From positions 1-64,000 of the forward strand of contig NZ_BDBK01000007.1 in assembly GCF_001612945.1 (NCBI RefSeq): a stretch of 64,000 bases of DNA, written 5' to 3'. Source of the stretch: Nocardia inohanensis NBRC 100128. Lineage in GTDB: Bacteria > Actinomycetota > Actinomycetes > Mycobacteriales > Mycobacteriaceae. Numbering within the stretch: position 1 is the first letter of the stretch; every line of letters begins with the position of its first letter. The translations under genes were made by a program, and so were the position numbers. The notes under the pieces are model-generated. The model was not told where the DNA came from, did no database searches, and saw only the letters and a program-made list of their open reading frames with translations. Shown here piece by piece: positions 43,087 to 52,030 of this stretch.

Positions 43087-44709
43087 GTGACATCGATTTC
43101 CACCGCCACCGCGCACCATCGCGACGGCTTCGTCCCTTTCCCGACCGAGCTCGCCGAGCAATACCGGGCAGCCGGGTACTGGGCGGGGCAGCCGCTCGGT
43201 GAACTGCTGCGCGCGGCGGCCCGGCGGTGGCCGGAGCGTCCGGCACTGCTCGCCGCGGACGGCGGGACACCGGTCACCTACGCCGAACTCGACGCGACCG
43301 CCGACCGGATGGCGCACGGGTTCGCGAAACTCGGCCTGGCGCCGGGCGATCGGGTGGTCGTCCAGTTGCCCAATGTCCCCGAGTTCCTGCCGACGCTCTT
43401 CGGCCTGCTGCGCGCCGGCATCATTCCGGTGCTCACGCTCCCGGCACACCGCCGCGCCGAAATCGAGCATCTGACAAGGCTTTCCGAGGCGGTCGCGTAC
43501 ATCGCGGCGGATCGCTCCGGCGACTTCGACTACCGCAAGCTGGCCGCGGAGGTGCAGGCCGCGGTCCCGACCCTGAAGCACGTACTGGTGCACGGCGACC
43601 CGGGCGCGCACATCGCCCTGAATTCCATTCCGGCCGAGGGTGATTCCCTCCCCGAGGTTGACCCGAACGATATCGCACTGATGCTGGTCTCCGGCGGCAC
43701 CACCGGCCTGCCCAAGCTGATCGCCCGCACCCACGACGACTACACCTACAACGCGAAGGCCAGCGCCGAGGTGTGCGAGCTCGGCCCCGAGGACGTCTAC
43801 CTCGCGACCCTCCCGGTCGCCCACAACTTCCCGCTCGCCTGCCCCGGCGTGCTCGGCACCGTGGCCACCGGCGGCGCCATGGCCTTCGTCACCGATCCCA
43901 GCCCGGAGAACGCCTTCGCCGCCATCGAGCGGCACGGCGTCACCGTGACCGCCGTGGTCCCGCCGCTGGCCCAGCTCTGGTCCGCCGCGGTCGATTGGGA
44001 GGACGCGGACCTGTCCACCCTGCGCCTGCTCCAGGTCGGCGGCGCGAAGCTGGCCGAGGTGAACGCCCGCGAGGTCACCCCGGCCCTGGGCTGCCGCCTC
44101 CAGCAGGTGTTCGGCATGGCCGAGGGCCTGCTCAACTACACCCGCGCCGAGGATTCCGACGATATCGTCGCGATCTCCCAGGGCCGCCCGCTCTCCCCCG
44201 CCGACGAGGTCCGGGTGGTGGACGAGGACGGCAACGACGTCCCCGACGGTGAGGAGGGCGAGCTGCTCACCCGCGGCCCGTACACCCTGCGCGGCTACTA
44301 CCGTGCCCCCGAACACAATTCGCGCGCGTTCACTCCCGACGGCTTCTACCGCAGCGGCGATCTGGTGCGGCGGCTGCCCAGCGGCCACCTGATCGTGTCG
44401 GGCCGGATCAAGGACGTGATCAACCGGGGCGGCGAGAACATCTCCTGCGATGAGCTGGAAGAGCATCTGCTCGCCTACCCGGGCGTCCGGCACGCCGCCG
44501 CCGTCGGCCTGCCCGATGCCTCGCTCGGCGAAAAAGCCTGCGCCGTACTGGTAGTGGAGGGCGAGATGCCGACGCTGGCCGCCATCAAGACCTTCCTGAC
44601 CGAACGCGGCCTGGCCACCTACAAACTCCCCGACGTGCTGCGCCGGGCCGATGTACTGCCCGTCACCGCGGTCGGCAAGATCGACAAGAAGGCGCTGCGC
44701 GACGCCTGA
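43087..44709 (+). CDS. mbtA: Salicyl-AMP ligase (MbtA/DhbE-like)
   Basis: Stand-alone aryl-acid adenylating enzyme, 540 residues, that activates salicylate (or 2,3-dihydroxybenzoate) for transfer to the aryl carrier domain of the divergent NRPS. Motifs: LVSGGTTGLPKLIARTH (phosphate loop), LPVAHNFPLACPGVLG (aryl pocket region), GMAEGLLNYTR, YRSGDLVRRLPSGHL and GRIKDVINRGGENIS. The catalytic Lys lies in AVGKIDKKALRD at the end. GTG start with AGAGG upstream. IdeR-like box 35 nt before the start. Salicylate is favoured because a salicylate synthase lies 1 kb away. Confidence 0.93.
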   Translation: MTSISTATAHHRDGFVPFPTELAEQYRAAGYWAGQPLGELLRAAARRWPERPALLAADGGTPVTYAELDATADRMAHGFAKLGLAPGDRVVVQLPNVPEFLPTLFGLLRAGIIPVLTLPAHRRAEIEHLTRLSEAVAYIAADRSGDFDYRKLAAEVQAAVPTLKHVLVHGDPGAHIALNSIPAEGDSLPEVDPNDIALMLVSGGTTGLPKLIARTHDDYTYNAKASAEVCELGPEDVYLATLPVAHNFPLACPGVLGTVATGGAMAFVTDPSPENAFAAIERHGVTVTAVVPPLAQLWSAAVDWEDADLSTLRLLQVGGAKLAEVNAREVTPALGCRLQQVFGMAEGLLNYTRAEDSDDIVAISQGRPLSPADEVRVVDEDGNDVPDGEEGELLTRGPYTLRGYYRAPEHNSRAFTPDGFYRSGDLVRRLPSGHLIVSGRIKDVINRGGENISCDELEEHLLAYPGVRHAAAVGLPDASLGEKACAVLVVEGEMPTLAAIKTFLTERGLATYKLPDVLRRADVLPVTAVGKIDKKALRDA

Positions 44710-44741
44710 CGCAACTCTGGCACCGCTCACCGGAGTCATTG

Positions 44742-44767
44742 CGGCCGTGTGCATTCGATCACGGCCG
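44742..44767 (+). terminator. Hairpin after salicyl-AMP ligase
   Basis: CGGCCGTG (44742-44749) pairs with CACGGCCG (44760-44767), 33 nt after the stop. Confidence 0.5.
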
Positions 44768-44796
44768 TTCGGCACGACAGCGCCCGGCTCACGTCA

Positions 44797-44802
44797 TAGA
44801 GT
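44797..44802 (+). promoter_or_regulatory. Candidate -10 of SDR copy 2
   Basis: TAGAGT located 6 nt before ATG 44809 in TAGAGTTTGTCTATG. No ribosome site, so a leaderless transcript is likely. Position may be off by one. Confidence 0.35.
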
Positions 44803-44808
44803 TTGTCT

Positions 44809-45678
44809 ATGGGTGGGTGGAGCACGACGGATATCCAGGATCTGACCGGTAAGACCTACATCGTCACCGGAGCCACCAGCGGCCTGGGCGCGGCGACCGC
44901 GCACGCCCTGGCGGCGGCGGGCGGACAGGTGATCATGGCCTGCCGCAACGAGGTCAAGGGTCACGCGGTGGCGAAGACCATGAACGGGCTGGGCCAGGTG
45001 CGCACGCTCGACCTGGCCGACCTGCACTCGGTGCGCGCCTTCGCCGACTCCGTCGAACACGCCGACGTGCTGATCAACAATGCCGGTGTGATGGCGGTGC
45101 CGTACAGCCGGACCGCCGACGGTTTCGAGATGCAGATCGGCACCAACTTCCTGGGTCACTTCGCGCTGACCGGGCTACTGCTGGACCGGATTTCGGAGCG
45201 GGTGGTGACGGTCTCCAGCCTCACCCACCTGATCGGGCGGATCGATCTGGAGGATCTGAACTGGGAGCAGCGGGCGTATCAGCGATTCGGGGCCTACGGG
45301 CAATCCAAGCTGGCGTTGCTCATGTTCACCTACGAGCTGCAACGCAGGCTGACCGCGGCCGGCAGCGACAAGCTCGCGGTGGCCGCGCATCCGGGGTACG
45401 CCGCGACCGAGATCAATACCAAGTCCCAGAACTTCCTCGAGACCTTCATCGGACTGGGCAATCGCCTCATCGCCCAGAGCGCGGAAATGGGGGCGCTGCC
45501 AACGCTGTACGCCGCGGTGGCGGACGCGAAACCCGGAGCCTTCTACGGTCCCGAATGGTTCGCCTGGCGCGGTCACCCCACCCGCAACGCCTCCAGCAAC
45601 GCCTCCCACGACGAGAAAACCGCCCGCCAGCTCTGGGAGCTGGCCGAGCGGTTGACCGGCGTCGAATTCCTCGACTGA
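44809..45678 (+). CDS. Short-chain dehydrogenase/reductase, copy 2
   Basis: 289-residue SDR: cofactor loop TGATSGLGAAT, LINNAGVMAVP, VTVSSLTHLIGRID and YGQSK active-site pair. Paralogous along its full length to the SDR at 37175; the C-terminal segments SAEMGALPTLYAA and TARQLWELAERLTGVEF are shared. An in-frame TTG 6 nt upstream is a less likely start. It is placed between the ligase and salicylate synthase genes, converging with the latter. A role in siderophore chemistry is not supported by any family knowledge. Confidence 0.9.
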   Translation: MGGWSTTDIQDLTGKTYIVTGATSGLGAATAHALAAAGGQVIMACRNEVKGHAVAKTMNGLGQVRTLDLADLHSVRAFADSVEHADVLINNAGVMAVPYSRTADGFEMQIGTNFLGHFALTGLLLDRISERVVTVSSLTHLIGRIDLEDLNWEQRAYQRFGAYGQSKLALLMFTYELQRRLTAAGSDKLAVAAHPGYAATEINTKSQNFLETFIGLGNRLIAQSAEMGALPTLYAAVADAKPGAFYGPEWFAWRGHPTRNASSNASHDEKTARQLWELAERLTGVEFLD

Positions 45679-45695
45679 GGCAGGGGACGGGGCTA

Positions 45696-47027
45696 TTACG
45701 CCCGCACTACATACGGCGCGACGCTGCCCAGCTTCTCGCAGGTCTCCTCGAATTCCCGCTCGGGCTTGGATTGCCCGACCACGCCCGCGCCGGCGCGCAG
45801 CCACGCCCCCGCACCGGTCTGGTAGACCGCGCGCAGCACCAGCGTCGCCTCCAGCGCGCCATCGGGCGAAACCGTCACCACGGCACCGGAGTACAGCCCG
45901 CGATCGTCGTGGTCGAGGCGGAACACCGCATCCACTCCGGCCGCCTTGGGAATACCCGAGGCGGTCACCGACGGGAACAGCATCTCCAGGGCGTCCCACG
46001 GACTGCGATCGGCGGCCAGCACACCCTTGACGGTGGAGGCCAGGTGCTGCACGCTGCCGCGCTCGCGCACCGCCATGAAATCGGAGACCGCGGTGGTCTC
46101 CGGTTCGGCCACCGCCTCGATCTCGGCGAAGGAAAGCTGTACCGACAGCGCGTGTTCGACGATCTCCTTGGGATCGCGAACCAGGTCGGCGCGGGCCGCC
46201 ATATCCACCTCGTCGCCGCGCCCGAAGGCCCGGGTGCCGGCGAGGGGTTCGGTGGTCACCACGCGGTCGCCGTCCACGGCCGCCACCAGTTCCGGGCTGA
46301 ACCCGGCCGCTTCGAGGCCGCCGAGCCGCAGCAGGAACGAGCGCGCGGGCGTGTTGTTGACCCGCCCCAGCCGGTAGGTCTCCGGAACGTTCACGGCGAA
46401 GGGCAGATCCACCTTCCGCGACAGGATGACCTTCTGATACTTCCCGGAGTTGATCTCGGCGACGCCGGCCGCGACCCGATCCCGGTAACCGGTCGGATCG
46501 ACGGTGACGTCCACCGGATGCGGCTGCGGCAGCGGGGTGCCCTGCGCCGCCGCGATCAGCTCGTGGATATCGGCGGTCTCGGTGGGCGTCGCCCCCGACA
46601 CCCGCACCCCGGCCGCATCGATACGCACCTCGATGCGCGGAATCATCAAGTGCGCGAGGGTGGCTCGCGGATGCACGTGTCCGGTCGCGCCGAGCGACCA
46701 GGCGCAGAACTCGAAGCCGATCCAGCCGTAGGCGTTCCGGCGCTCCGGCATCCCCGCCAGCGCGCGATCCACGGCCTGCGCGGGGCTGCCGTCCCACGCT
46801 CCGGCGACGGTCTGCCCGTCCCAGCTGACCCGCAGCTCATCGGCATCGAGTTCGATGCCGCCGAGCGGATCGGCCGCGAACACCCACGCACCGGGCTGTT
46901 CGTAGACCACGTACTCGCCGAAGCGATCCGCTGCCGCCAATGCGGTCACCGCGGCCACCGGATCGGTGACGTGTTCACCCCACCGTTGTTCGCCCCCGGC
47001 TCGTACCCGCTCGTCCGCGACCGTCAC
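45696..47027 (-). CDS. mbtI: Salicylate synthase (MbtI-like)
   Basis: Converts chorismate through isochorismate to salicylate plus pyruvate. 443 residues of the anthranilate synthase component I/isochorismate synthase fold. The general-base lysine is at residue 205 in KVILSRKV, the same number as in M. tuberculosis MbtI. MAVRERGSVQHLASTVKG, ASGIPKAAG, GLYSGAVV and EREFEETCEK are the usual active-site strings. GTG start with GGAGG. Two tandem IdeR-like boxes sit directly upstream. It supplies salicylate to the ligase at 43087. Confidence 0.95.
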   Translation of the reverse strand: MTVADERVRAGGEQRWGEHVTDPVAAVTALAAADRFGEYVVYEQPGAWVFAADPLGGIELDADELRVSWDGQTVAGAWDGSPAQAVDRALAGMPERRNAYGWIGFEFCAWSLGATGHVHPRATLAHLMIPRIEVRIDAAGVRVSGATPTETADIHELIAAAQGTPLPQPHPVDVTVDPTGYRDRVAAGVAEINSGKYQKVILSRKVDLPFAVNVPETYRLGRVNNTPARSFLLRLGGLEAAGFSPELVAAVDGDRVVTTEPLAGTRAFGRGDEVDMAARADLVRDPKEIVEHALSVQLSFAEIEAVAEPETTAVSDFMAVRERGSVQHLASTVKGVLAADRSPWDALEMLFPSVTASGIPKAAGVDAVFRLDHDDRGLYSGAVVTVSPDGALEATLVLRAVYQTGAGAWLRAGAGVVGQSKPEREFEETCEKLGSVAPYVVRA

Positions 47028-47035
47028 CAGTCCTC

Positions 47036-47054
47036 CAAGGTTAGCTTTACCTTA
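47036..47054. promoter_or_regulatory. IdeR-type box 1 upstream of mbtI
   Basis: CAAGGTTAGCTTTACCTTA, 8 nt upstream of the mbtI start, overlapping its ribosome site; about 14 of 19 consensus positions. Confidence 0.7.
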
Positions 47055-47065
47055 CTCACTGCGTG

Positions 47066-47084
47066 TGAGGTTAGCATTACCTTT
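47066..47084. promoter_or_regulatory. IdeR-type box 2 upstream of mbtI
   Basis: TGAGGTTAGCATTACCTTT, centred 30 bp from box 1. The two AGGTTAGCNTTACCTT cores are nearly identical. Confidence 0.7.
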
Positions 47085-47238
47085 CATATGCATGCGAGGG
47101 CGGACGAGCGAGCTCGATCACTCCGCTCGACGACACTCCGAAACCAGCACGCCGATGGGTGAATTGACCGACCCGCCGCGCCGCGACCGCCCGATCGGCT
47201 TGAATGGGATACGGCGGTCACCTGCGGAGGGAACGAAG

Positions 47239-49608
47239 ATGCTCGATCACGACAATCGGCTCCCCCGGGCCGCCAGCACACCGGGTTCGGTGGTCGCCCT
47301 CGTCGACGCCGCCGGCAAGGTGGAGCGCGAACTCATCGGCAACTGGCTCGCCGAAGGTGGTATCGCGCAGGAATTCGACACCGGCGCCCCCGTCACCCAA
47401 CTCGACCTCGACCCCGATGCGGTGGCCGCGCGCCTGGTCGGGCGCAGTGACGATCCGCTGGTGGTGCCGGTACGGGTGCTGTGGCTGCCGCCGGAACGAG
47501 ACGGCGTGCGGCGCACCACCTTCAACGATCTGCTCACCCTCACCAACCCGCGCAAGCCCAATCGATTCGTGCAGCGGCGGCTGCTGGCCAAGGCACCCGA
47601 CCGGCACCTGGTGCTGACCGGCGCGCCCGCCCGGCTGAGCGAGCTGCGGGCCAATAATCCGGGCGCCGCCGGAGCGCCGGAAGCCTTCGCGCGGGCCATC
47701 GTCCGCGCGGGCATCGTGGCCCTGGAACGCGCCGAACGCGCGGTCATCGGCGACCGGTACAAGGTGCCGCGGCTGGTGGCCGAGGAGATCCTGGACTCCC
47801 CCGAATTCCTGCGGCGGCTCGATGTCATTGCCGAGGCCACCGGCACCTCCTCGCGCGAGGTGTACCGGCGCGCCGAGAAGGCGTTGAAGGAGCTCGTCGC
47901 CGCGCAGAGCCGCCTGGTCTCGGACCTGTTCACCCAGGCCATGCGGCCGGTGCACGCCTCCACCTGGAAGGTCGACAGCGACGAGACCGGGCTGGACCGG
48001 CTGAAGCATCTGAACCGGCGGTATCCGCTGGTCTTCCTGCCTTCGCACCGGTCCTACGTGGATGCCTTCGTGCTCGGAGACATTCTGGCGCGCAACGACT
48101 TTCCGCCCAATCACGTGGTGGGCGGGGCCAATCTGAAATTCTGGCCGCTCGGGCCGATCGCACGGCGCACCGGCACCGTGTTCATCCGCCGCAGCTTCGG
48201 CGACGACGAGGTGTACAAGGCGGTCGTCGAGGAGTATTTCGCGTATCTGCTGGCCAAGCGATTCAACCTGGAGTGGTACTTCGAAGGCGGGCGCACCCGC
48301 ACCGGCAAGCTGCGGCCGCCCCGCTACGGCTTGCTGAATTATCTTGCGGCGGCGCTGCGTTCGAAACGCATCGACGATGTGATGCTGGTGCCGGTGTCGA
48401 TCACCTACGAACGGCTCAACGAGATCGGGGCCATCGCCGACGAACAGACCGGCGGCAGCAAACAACCCGAGGGGCTGGCCTGGCTGGCCCGGTACGTGCG
48501 CAATCAACAGCATTCGGCCGGGCACGTGTACATCCGGTTCGGCACCCCGCTGTCGGCGCGGGAAAGGCTGACCGCACACGGGGATCCGCTCACCGCGCAC
48601 CCGCCCGTCAATGCCCCTGACGAACTGGTGGAGCTGGAACACAAAGCGGTGCAACGACTCGCGTTCGAGGTCGCCGTCGGCATCAACGACGTCACGCCCG
48701 TCACCGTCAACGCCCTCACCACGCTGGTGCTGCTGGGTGTGCACGAACGTGCGCTCACCAGAACCGAACTGCGGGCCGCCATCGCCCCCGTGCTCGGATA
48801 TCTGGAGGGCCGGAACCTGCCGCGCGGCGAACTCGACACCCTGCGCGACGATCACGGGCTGGCGGTGGTGCTCGAACAGCTCGCCGTCGCCAAAGTGGTG
48901 ACCGTGTATCGCGGTGGGCTGGAACCGGTCTACTCGATCGGCGCGGGCGCGCACCTGGAGGCCGCGTTCTACCGCAACAGCGCCGTGCACTGGTTCGTCA
49001 ACCGCGCCATCCTCGAACTCTCGGTGCTCACCGCCGTCGAAGCCCCCGAAGGCGATCAGCTGAGGGTCGGCTGGGAGACCGCTTACCGGCTGCGCGATCT
49101 GCTCAAATTCGAGTTCTTCTTCCCCGAACGCGCCGAATTCACCAGCCAGCTCACCGCCGAGATGCTGCTCGTCGACCCGGAATGGCATCGGCGCACCGCG
49201 GCCGGGACCGTCGGCACCGACGTACTGGCCAACCTGGCCGACTCCGGGTTCATCATGGCGCACCGGGTACTGCGCTCGTTCTTCGACGCGCAACTGGTGG
49301 TGGCCGAACGGCTCGCCGCGAGCGATCCGGCCGTACCGGTGGACAAGAAGGCGCTCATCGACGAAGCGCTCAGCGTGGGCAAACAGATGCTGCTGCAACA
49401 GCGGCTGCACAGCCCCGAATCGGTGTCGTCGGAATTGTTCGGCAGCGCACTCAAACTCGCCGACAATCACGGGCTGCTCACCCTCGGCGACGATCCGGCG
49501 GAGCTGGCCCAGCGCCGCGCCCTGTTCGCCGCCGAACTGCGGGCCATCGGGGCGCGCATCTCGCGGGCCGCCACCCTGGACCCGTCCAACCGGCTGGACA
49601 CGCTATGA
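47239..49608 (+). CDS. plsB: Glycerol-3-phosphate acyltransferase PlsB
   Basis: Membrane-associated first enzyme of phospholipid synthesis, acylating sn-1 of glycerol-3-phosphate. 789 residues, matching mycobacterial PlsB2. The acyltransferase motifs are the HX4D pair His270/Asp275 (PSHRSYVD), GGANLKFWPLGPIARRTGTVFIRRSF, WYFEGGRTRTGKL and VPVSITYERL. GGAGG lies 8 nt upstream of the ATG. The stop overlaps the plsC start (ATGA). The N-terminal 230 and C-terminal 290 residues are helical. Divergent from mbtI. Confidence 0.95.
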   Translation: MLDHDNRLPRAASTPGSVVALVDAAGKVERELIGNWLAEGGIAQEFDTGAPVTQLDLDPDAVAARLVGRSDDPLVVPVRVLWLPPERDGVRRTTFNDLLTLTNPRKPNRFVQRRLLAKAPDRHLVLTGAPARLSELRANNPGAAGAPEAFARAIVRAGIVALERAERAVIGDRYKVPRLVAEEILDSPEFLRRLDVIAEATGTSSREVYRRAEKALKELVAAQSRLVSDLFTQAMRPVHASTWKVDSDETGLDRLKHLNRRYPLVFLPSHRSYVDAFVLGDILARNDFPPNHVVGGANLKFWPLGPIARRTGTVFIRRSFGDDEVYKAVVEEYFAYLLAKRFNLEWYFEGGRTRTGKLRPPRYGLLNYLAAALRSKRIDDVMLVPVSITYERLNEIGAIADEQTGGSKQPEGLAWLARYVRNQQHSAGHVYIRFGTPLSARERLTAHGDPLTAHPPVNAPDELVELEHKAVQRLAFEVAVGINDVTPVTVNALTTLVLLGVHERALTRTELRAAIAPVLGYLEGRNLPRGELDTLRDDHGLAVVLEQLAVAKVVTVYRGGLEPVYSIGAGAHLEAAFYRNSAVHWFVNRAILELSVLTAVEAPEGDQLRVGWETAYRLRDLLKFEFFFPERAEFTSQLTAEMLLVDPEWHRRTAAGTVGTDVLANLADSGFIMAHRVLRSFFDAQLVVAERLAASDPAVPVDKKALIDEALSVGKQMLLQQRLHSPESVSSELFGSALKLADNHGLLTLGDDPAELAQRRALFAAELRAIGARISRAATLDPSNRLDTL

Positions 49609-51137
49609 CGCATCGGGCCGGAGACTCGACGCTGTCCGGAGGCGATGCGCTGCAACCGACTCCGCTGGAACCCGGGGTGGGCATCACCCAGCAGCCGGTC
49701 GGGACCGTCAGCCTCGACGACACCCTGGCCGCGATCCGCTCCGGACCGCACGGGCCGCGCATCGCCGCCGTCTTCGACTTCGGCGGCACCGTCGTGCACG
49801 GGTTCAACCCGCCAGCCCTGCCCGGCCGGGTGCTGCGCCGCCGCAGCAGCGAACGCACCCTGGCGGCCGAACTATTGGGCGGGATTCGCGGGGCGCGCAG
49901 CGAAGGCGAGTACGAGCGATTCCTGCAACAGATCATGTACTCGTGGGCCGGCGTGCCGGAGGACGAGCTGAAAAGCCTGGGCGAGCAGGTGTTCCAGCGC
50001 ACCGTGTACGGGCACCTGTACCCGGAGGCGTGGCGGCTGGTGCGCGAGCACGAGGCGGCCGGGCACACCATCGTGCTGGTCAGCTCGCTCACCCGGTATC
50101 AGGTGCAGCCGGTCGCCGACGAGCTCGGGATACCGCATGTGCTGTGCACCGCCATGGCGGTACAGGACGGGGTGCTCACCGGGCACGTGGAGGGAAAACC
50201 GCTGTGGCGCAACGGTAAAGCCGATGCGGTGCGGCGATTCGCCAGCGCGCACGATATCGACCTGGAGCACAGCTGGGTGTACGCCGACAGTGCGGCCGAC
50301 CTGCCGCTGCTGCAACTGGGCGGGCAGCACATCGCCGTCAATCCGGATCCGCGCGTGGTGCTGGAGGCCGCCGAAAAAGATTGGCCCGTACTGCATTTCC
50401 GGCCGCGCCGGTCACCGAACGCCGCCGACTACGCGCGCACCCTGGCCGGATTCACCGGACTGCTCGGCGGGGCGTTGTTCGGGGTGGCGGCCAAGGCGCA
50501 CACGAAAGAACGCCGGCGCATGGCGGATTCGATGATGACCTACGCGGCCGACTCCACCCTGCGCGGCACCGGGGTGCGGGTACGGGTCGCCGGGGCCGAG
50601 TACACGCGCGCACCGCGGCCGGCGGTCTTCATCTTCAATCACCAGAGCCAGTTCGACATCGTGGTGCTGGCGGAGGTGCTGGGTACCGGATTCACCGGCA
50701 TCGCCAAGAAGGAGATCACCAAGAACCCGGTCTTCGGGCCGCTCATGCGATTCGTCGAGGTGACCTTCATCGATCGGGCGAATTCGATTGCGGCCAAAGC
50801 GGCCCTGGAACCGGTCGTCGAAACCCTGCGCGGCGGGCTGTCGGTGGTGATCGCGCCGGAGGGCACCCGTTCGCTGACCCCGAGTGTCGGGCCCTTCAAG
50901 AAGGGCGCCTTCCACATCGCGATTCAGGCGGGTGTGCCGGTCATTCCGGTGGTGATCCGGAACGCGGGGGAAATCGCCTGGCGCAATTCGGCAATCGTGC
51001 GCAAAGGCGTCGTGGACGTGGCGGTGCTGGCGCCGATCGACGTCAGCGGCTGGAACCCGGCCGAGATGGACGCCGACGTGGAGCGAGTCCGGCAGCTCTT
51101 CGTCGAGACCCTGCTGCACTGGCCGGAACTCACCTAG
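49605..51137 (+). CDS. plsC: HAD-PlsC fusion (1-acylglycerol-3-phosphate acyltransferase)
   Basis: 510 residues with two domains, as in mycobacterial Rv2483c. Residues 50-265 are a HAD phosphatase-like domain: motif I FDFGGTV (58-62), LVSSLTRYQVQPVADELG, GKADAVRRF and YADSAADLPLL. Motif I has nucleophile Asp58, but the usual second Asp is Gly60 (codon GGC). Residues 320-500 are a PlsC acyltransferase with HX4D (His346, Asp351 in NHQSQFD), FIDR and APEGTRS. It makes phosphatidic acid from the PlsB product. ATGA overlap with plsB gives translational coupling. Confidence 0.93.
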   Translation: MTHRAGDSTLSGGDALQPTPLEPGVGITQQPVGTVSLDDTLAAIRSGPHGPRIAAVFDFGGTVVHGFNPPALPGRVLRRRSSERTLAAELLGGIRGARSEGEYERFLQQIMYSWAGVPEDELKSLGEQVFQRTVYGHLYPEAWRLVREHEAAGHTIVLVSSLTRYQVQPVADELGIPHVLCTAMAVQDGVLTGHVEGKPLWRNGKADAVRRFASAHDIDLEHSWVYADSAADLPLLQLGGQHIAVNPDPRVVLEAAEKDWPVLHFRPRRSPNAADYARTLAGFTGLLGGALFGVAAKAHTKERRRMADSMMTYAADSTLRGTGVRVRVAGAEYTRAPRPAVFIFNHQSQFDIVVLAEVLGTGFTGIAKKEITKNPVFGPLMRFVEVTFIDRANSIAAKAALEPVVETLRGGLSVVIAPEGTRSLTPSVGPFKKGAFHIAIQAGVPVIPVVIRNAGEIAWRNSAIVRKGVVDVAVLAPIDVSGWNPAEMDADVERVRQLFVETLLHWPELT

Positions 51138-51158
51138 TTCGAGACGTCAGTCTGCGTC

Positions 51159-51178
51159 CGCGGCCCACCGGGGCCGCG
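51159..51178. terminator. Hairpin between plsC and ppm1
   Basis: CGCGGCCC (51159-51166) pairs with GGGCCGCG (51171-51178) in the gap between convergent genes. Confidence 0.5.
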
Positions 51179-51199
51179 AACGCGAGGTGCCGGAGGGGA

Positions 51200-51919
51200 T
51201 CAAACCTGCTTGCCGAAGAGCAGCTTCCACGGCATCAAGGCCGATTCCAGCTGCACCTTGAAGCTCATCTTGGATGCGCCCAGGGTGCGCTCCTCGAAGC
51301 GGATCGGCACCTCGGCGATCTTGATGCCCTGCTTGACGGTGCGGTAGTTCATCTCGACCTGGAACGAGTAACCGTTCGACTTGATCGAGGCCACGTCGAT
51401 GGCGCGCAGCGTATCGGCCTTCCACGCCTTGAAGCCCGCGGTCGCGTCCTTCACGTTCAGGCGCAGCAGCAGGTTCACGTAGAAGTTGGCCCAGGCCGAC
51501 AGCGCCTTGCGGTACCACTTCCACTCCTCGGCGGTGGAACCACCGGGCACGTAACGGGATCCGAGCACCACGCCGGCGTCGGTGGTCTCCAGCTTCTCCA
51601 GCATGGCCGGAATGACCTCGGCGGGATGCGACAGGTCGGCGTCCATCTGGATCACCACGTCCGCGCCCTCGTCGAGCGCCTTCGTGATGCCGGCGATATA
51701 GGCCCTCCCCAGGCCGTCCTTCTCCGTCCGGTGCAGCACGCTCACCGCGTTGGGCAGATCGGCGGCCAGCTTGTCGGCCACCTCGCCGGTGCCGTCCGGC
51801 GAATTGTCGTCCACAACCAAGACGTGCAGATCCGCCACCGGTAGCGCGGTCAACCGCTCCACCGCCACCGGCAGATTCTCACGCTCGTTGTAAGTCGGCA
51901 CCACCACGGTGACCTTCAA
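51200..51919 (-). CDS. ppm1: Polyprenol-phosphate mannosyltransferase (Ppm1 D2-like)
   Basis: GT2 glycosyltransferase that makes polyprenol-phosphate-mannose, the mannose donor for lipomannan/LAM and glycoproteins at the membrane. 239 residues: VVVPTYNERENLP, VLVVDDNSPDGTGEVADKL, GLGRAYIAGITKALDEGADVV, QMDADLSHPAEVIP, GSRYVPGG and VPIRFEERTLGASKMS. Start TTG 51919 was chosen because GGAGGG lies 8 nt upstream and the protein then begins right at the GT2 core. An in-frame ATG at 51949 lacks a ribosome site. The acyltransferase half of mycobacterial Ppm1 is absent here. Confidence 0.9.
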   Translation of the reverse strand: MKVTVVVPTYNERENLPVAVERLTALPVADLHVLVVDDNSPDGTGEVADKLAADLPNAVSVLHRTEKDGLGRAYIAGITKALDEGADVVIQMDADLSHPAEVIPAMLEKLETTDAGVVLGSRYVPGGSTAEEWKWYRKALSAWANFYVNLLLRLNVKDATAGFKAWKADTLRAIDVASIKSNGYSFQVEMNYRTVKQGIKIAEVPIRFEERTLGASKMSFKVQLESALMPWKLLFGKQV

Positions 51920-52030
51920 GGCAAAACCCTCCCGCTCGTTCTCGCCCATTTCCAGCTCAAAACGGTACTTGATGCACCTGAGCTCCACATGACCGCATCA
52001 TCAGGGGGGTGCCATCCCGTCACCGTGACA

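Noticed and set aside
43081..43100. Siderophore link for the EntS-like MFS gene at 2111
   Set aside because: EntS-like proteins can export siderophores, but the gene is 41 kb from the siderophore locus and its upstream region has no IdeR-like box.
47218..49470. 750-codon open frame opposite plsB
   Set aside because: Antisense of a PlsB protein with all catalytic motifs; no start signal or recognisable domain.
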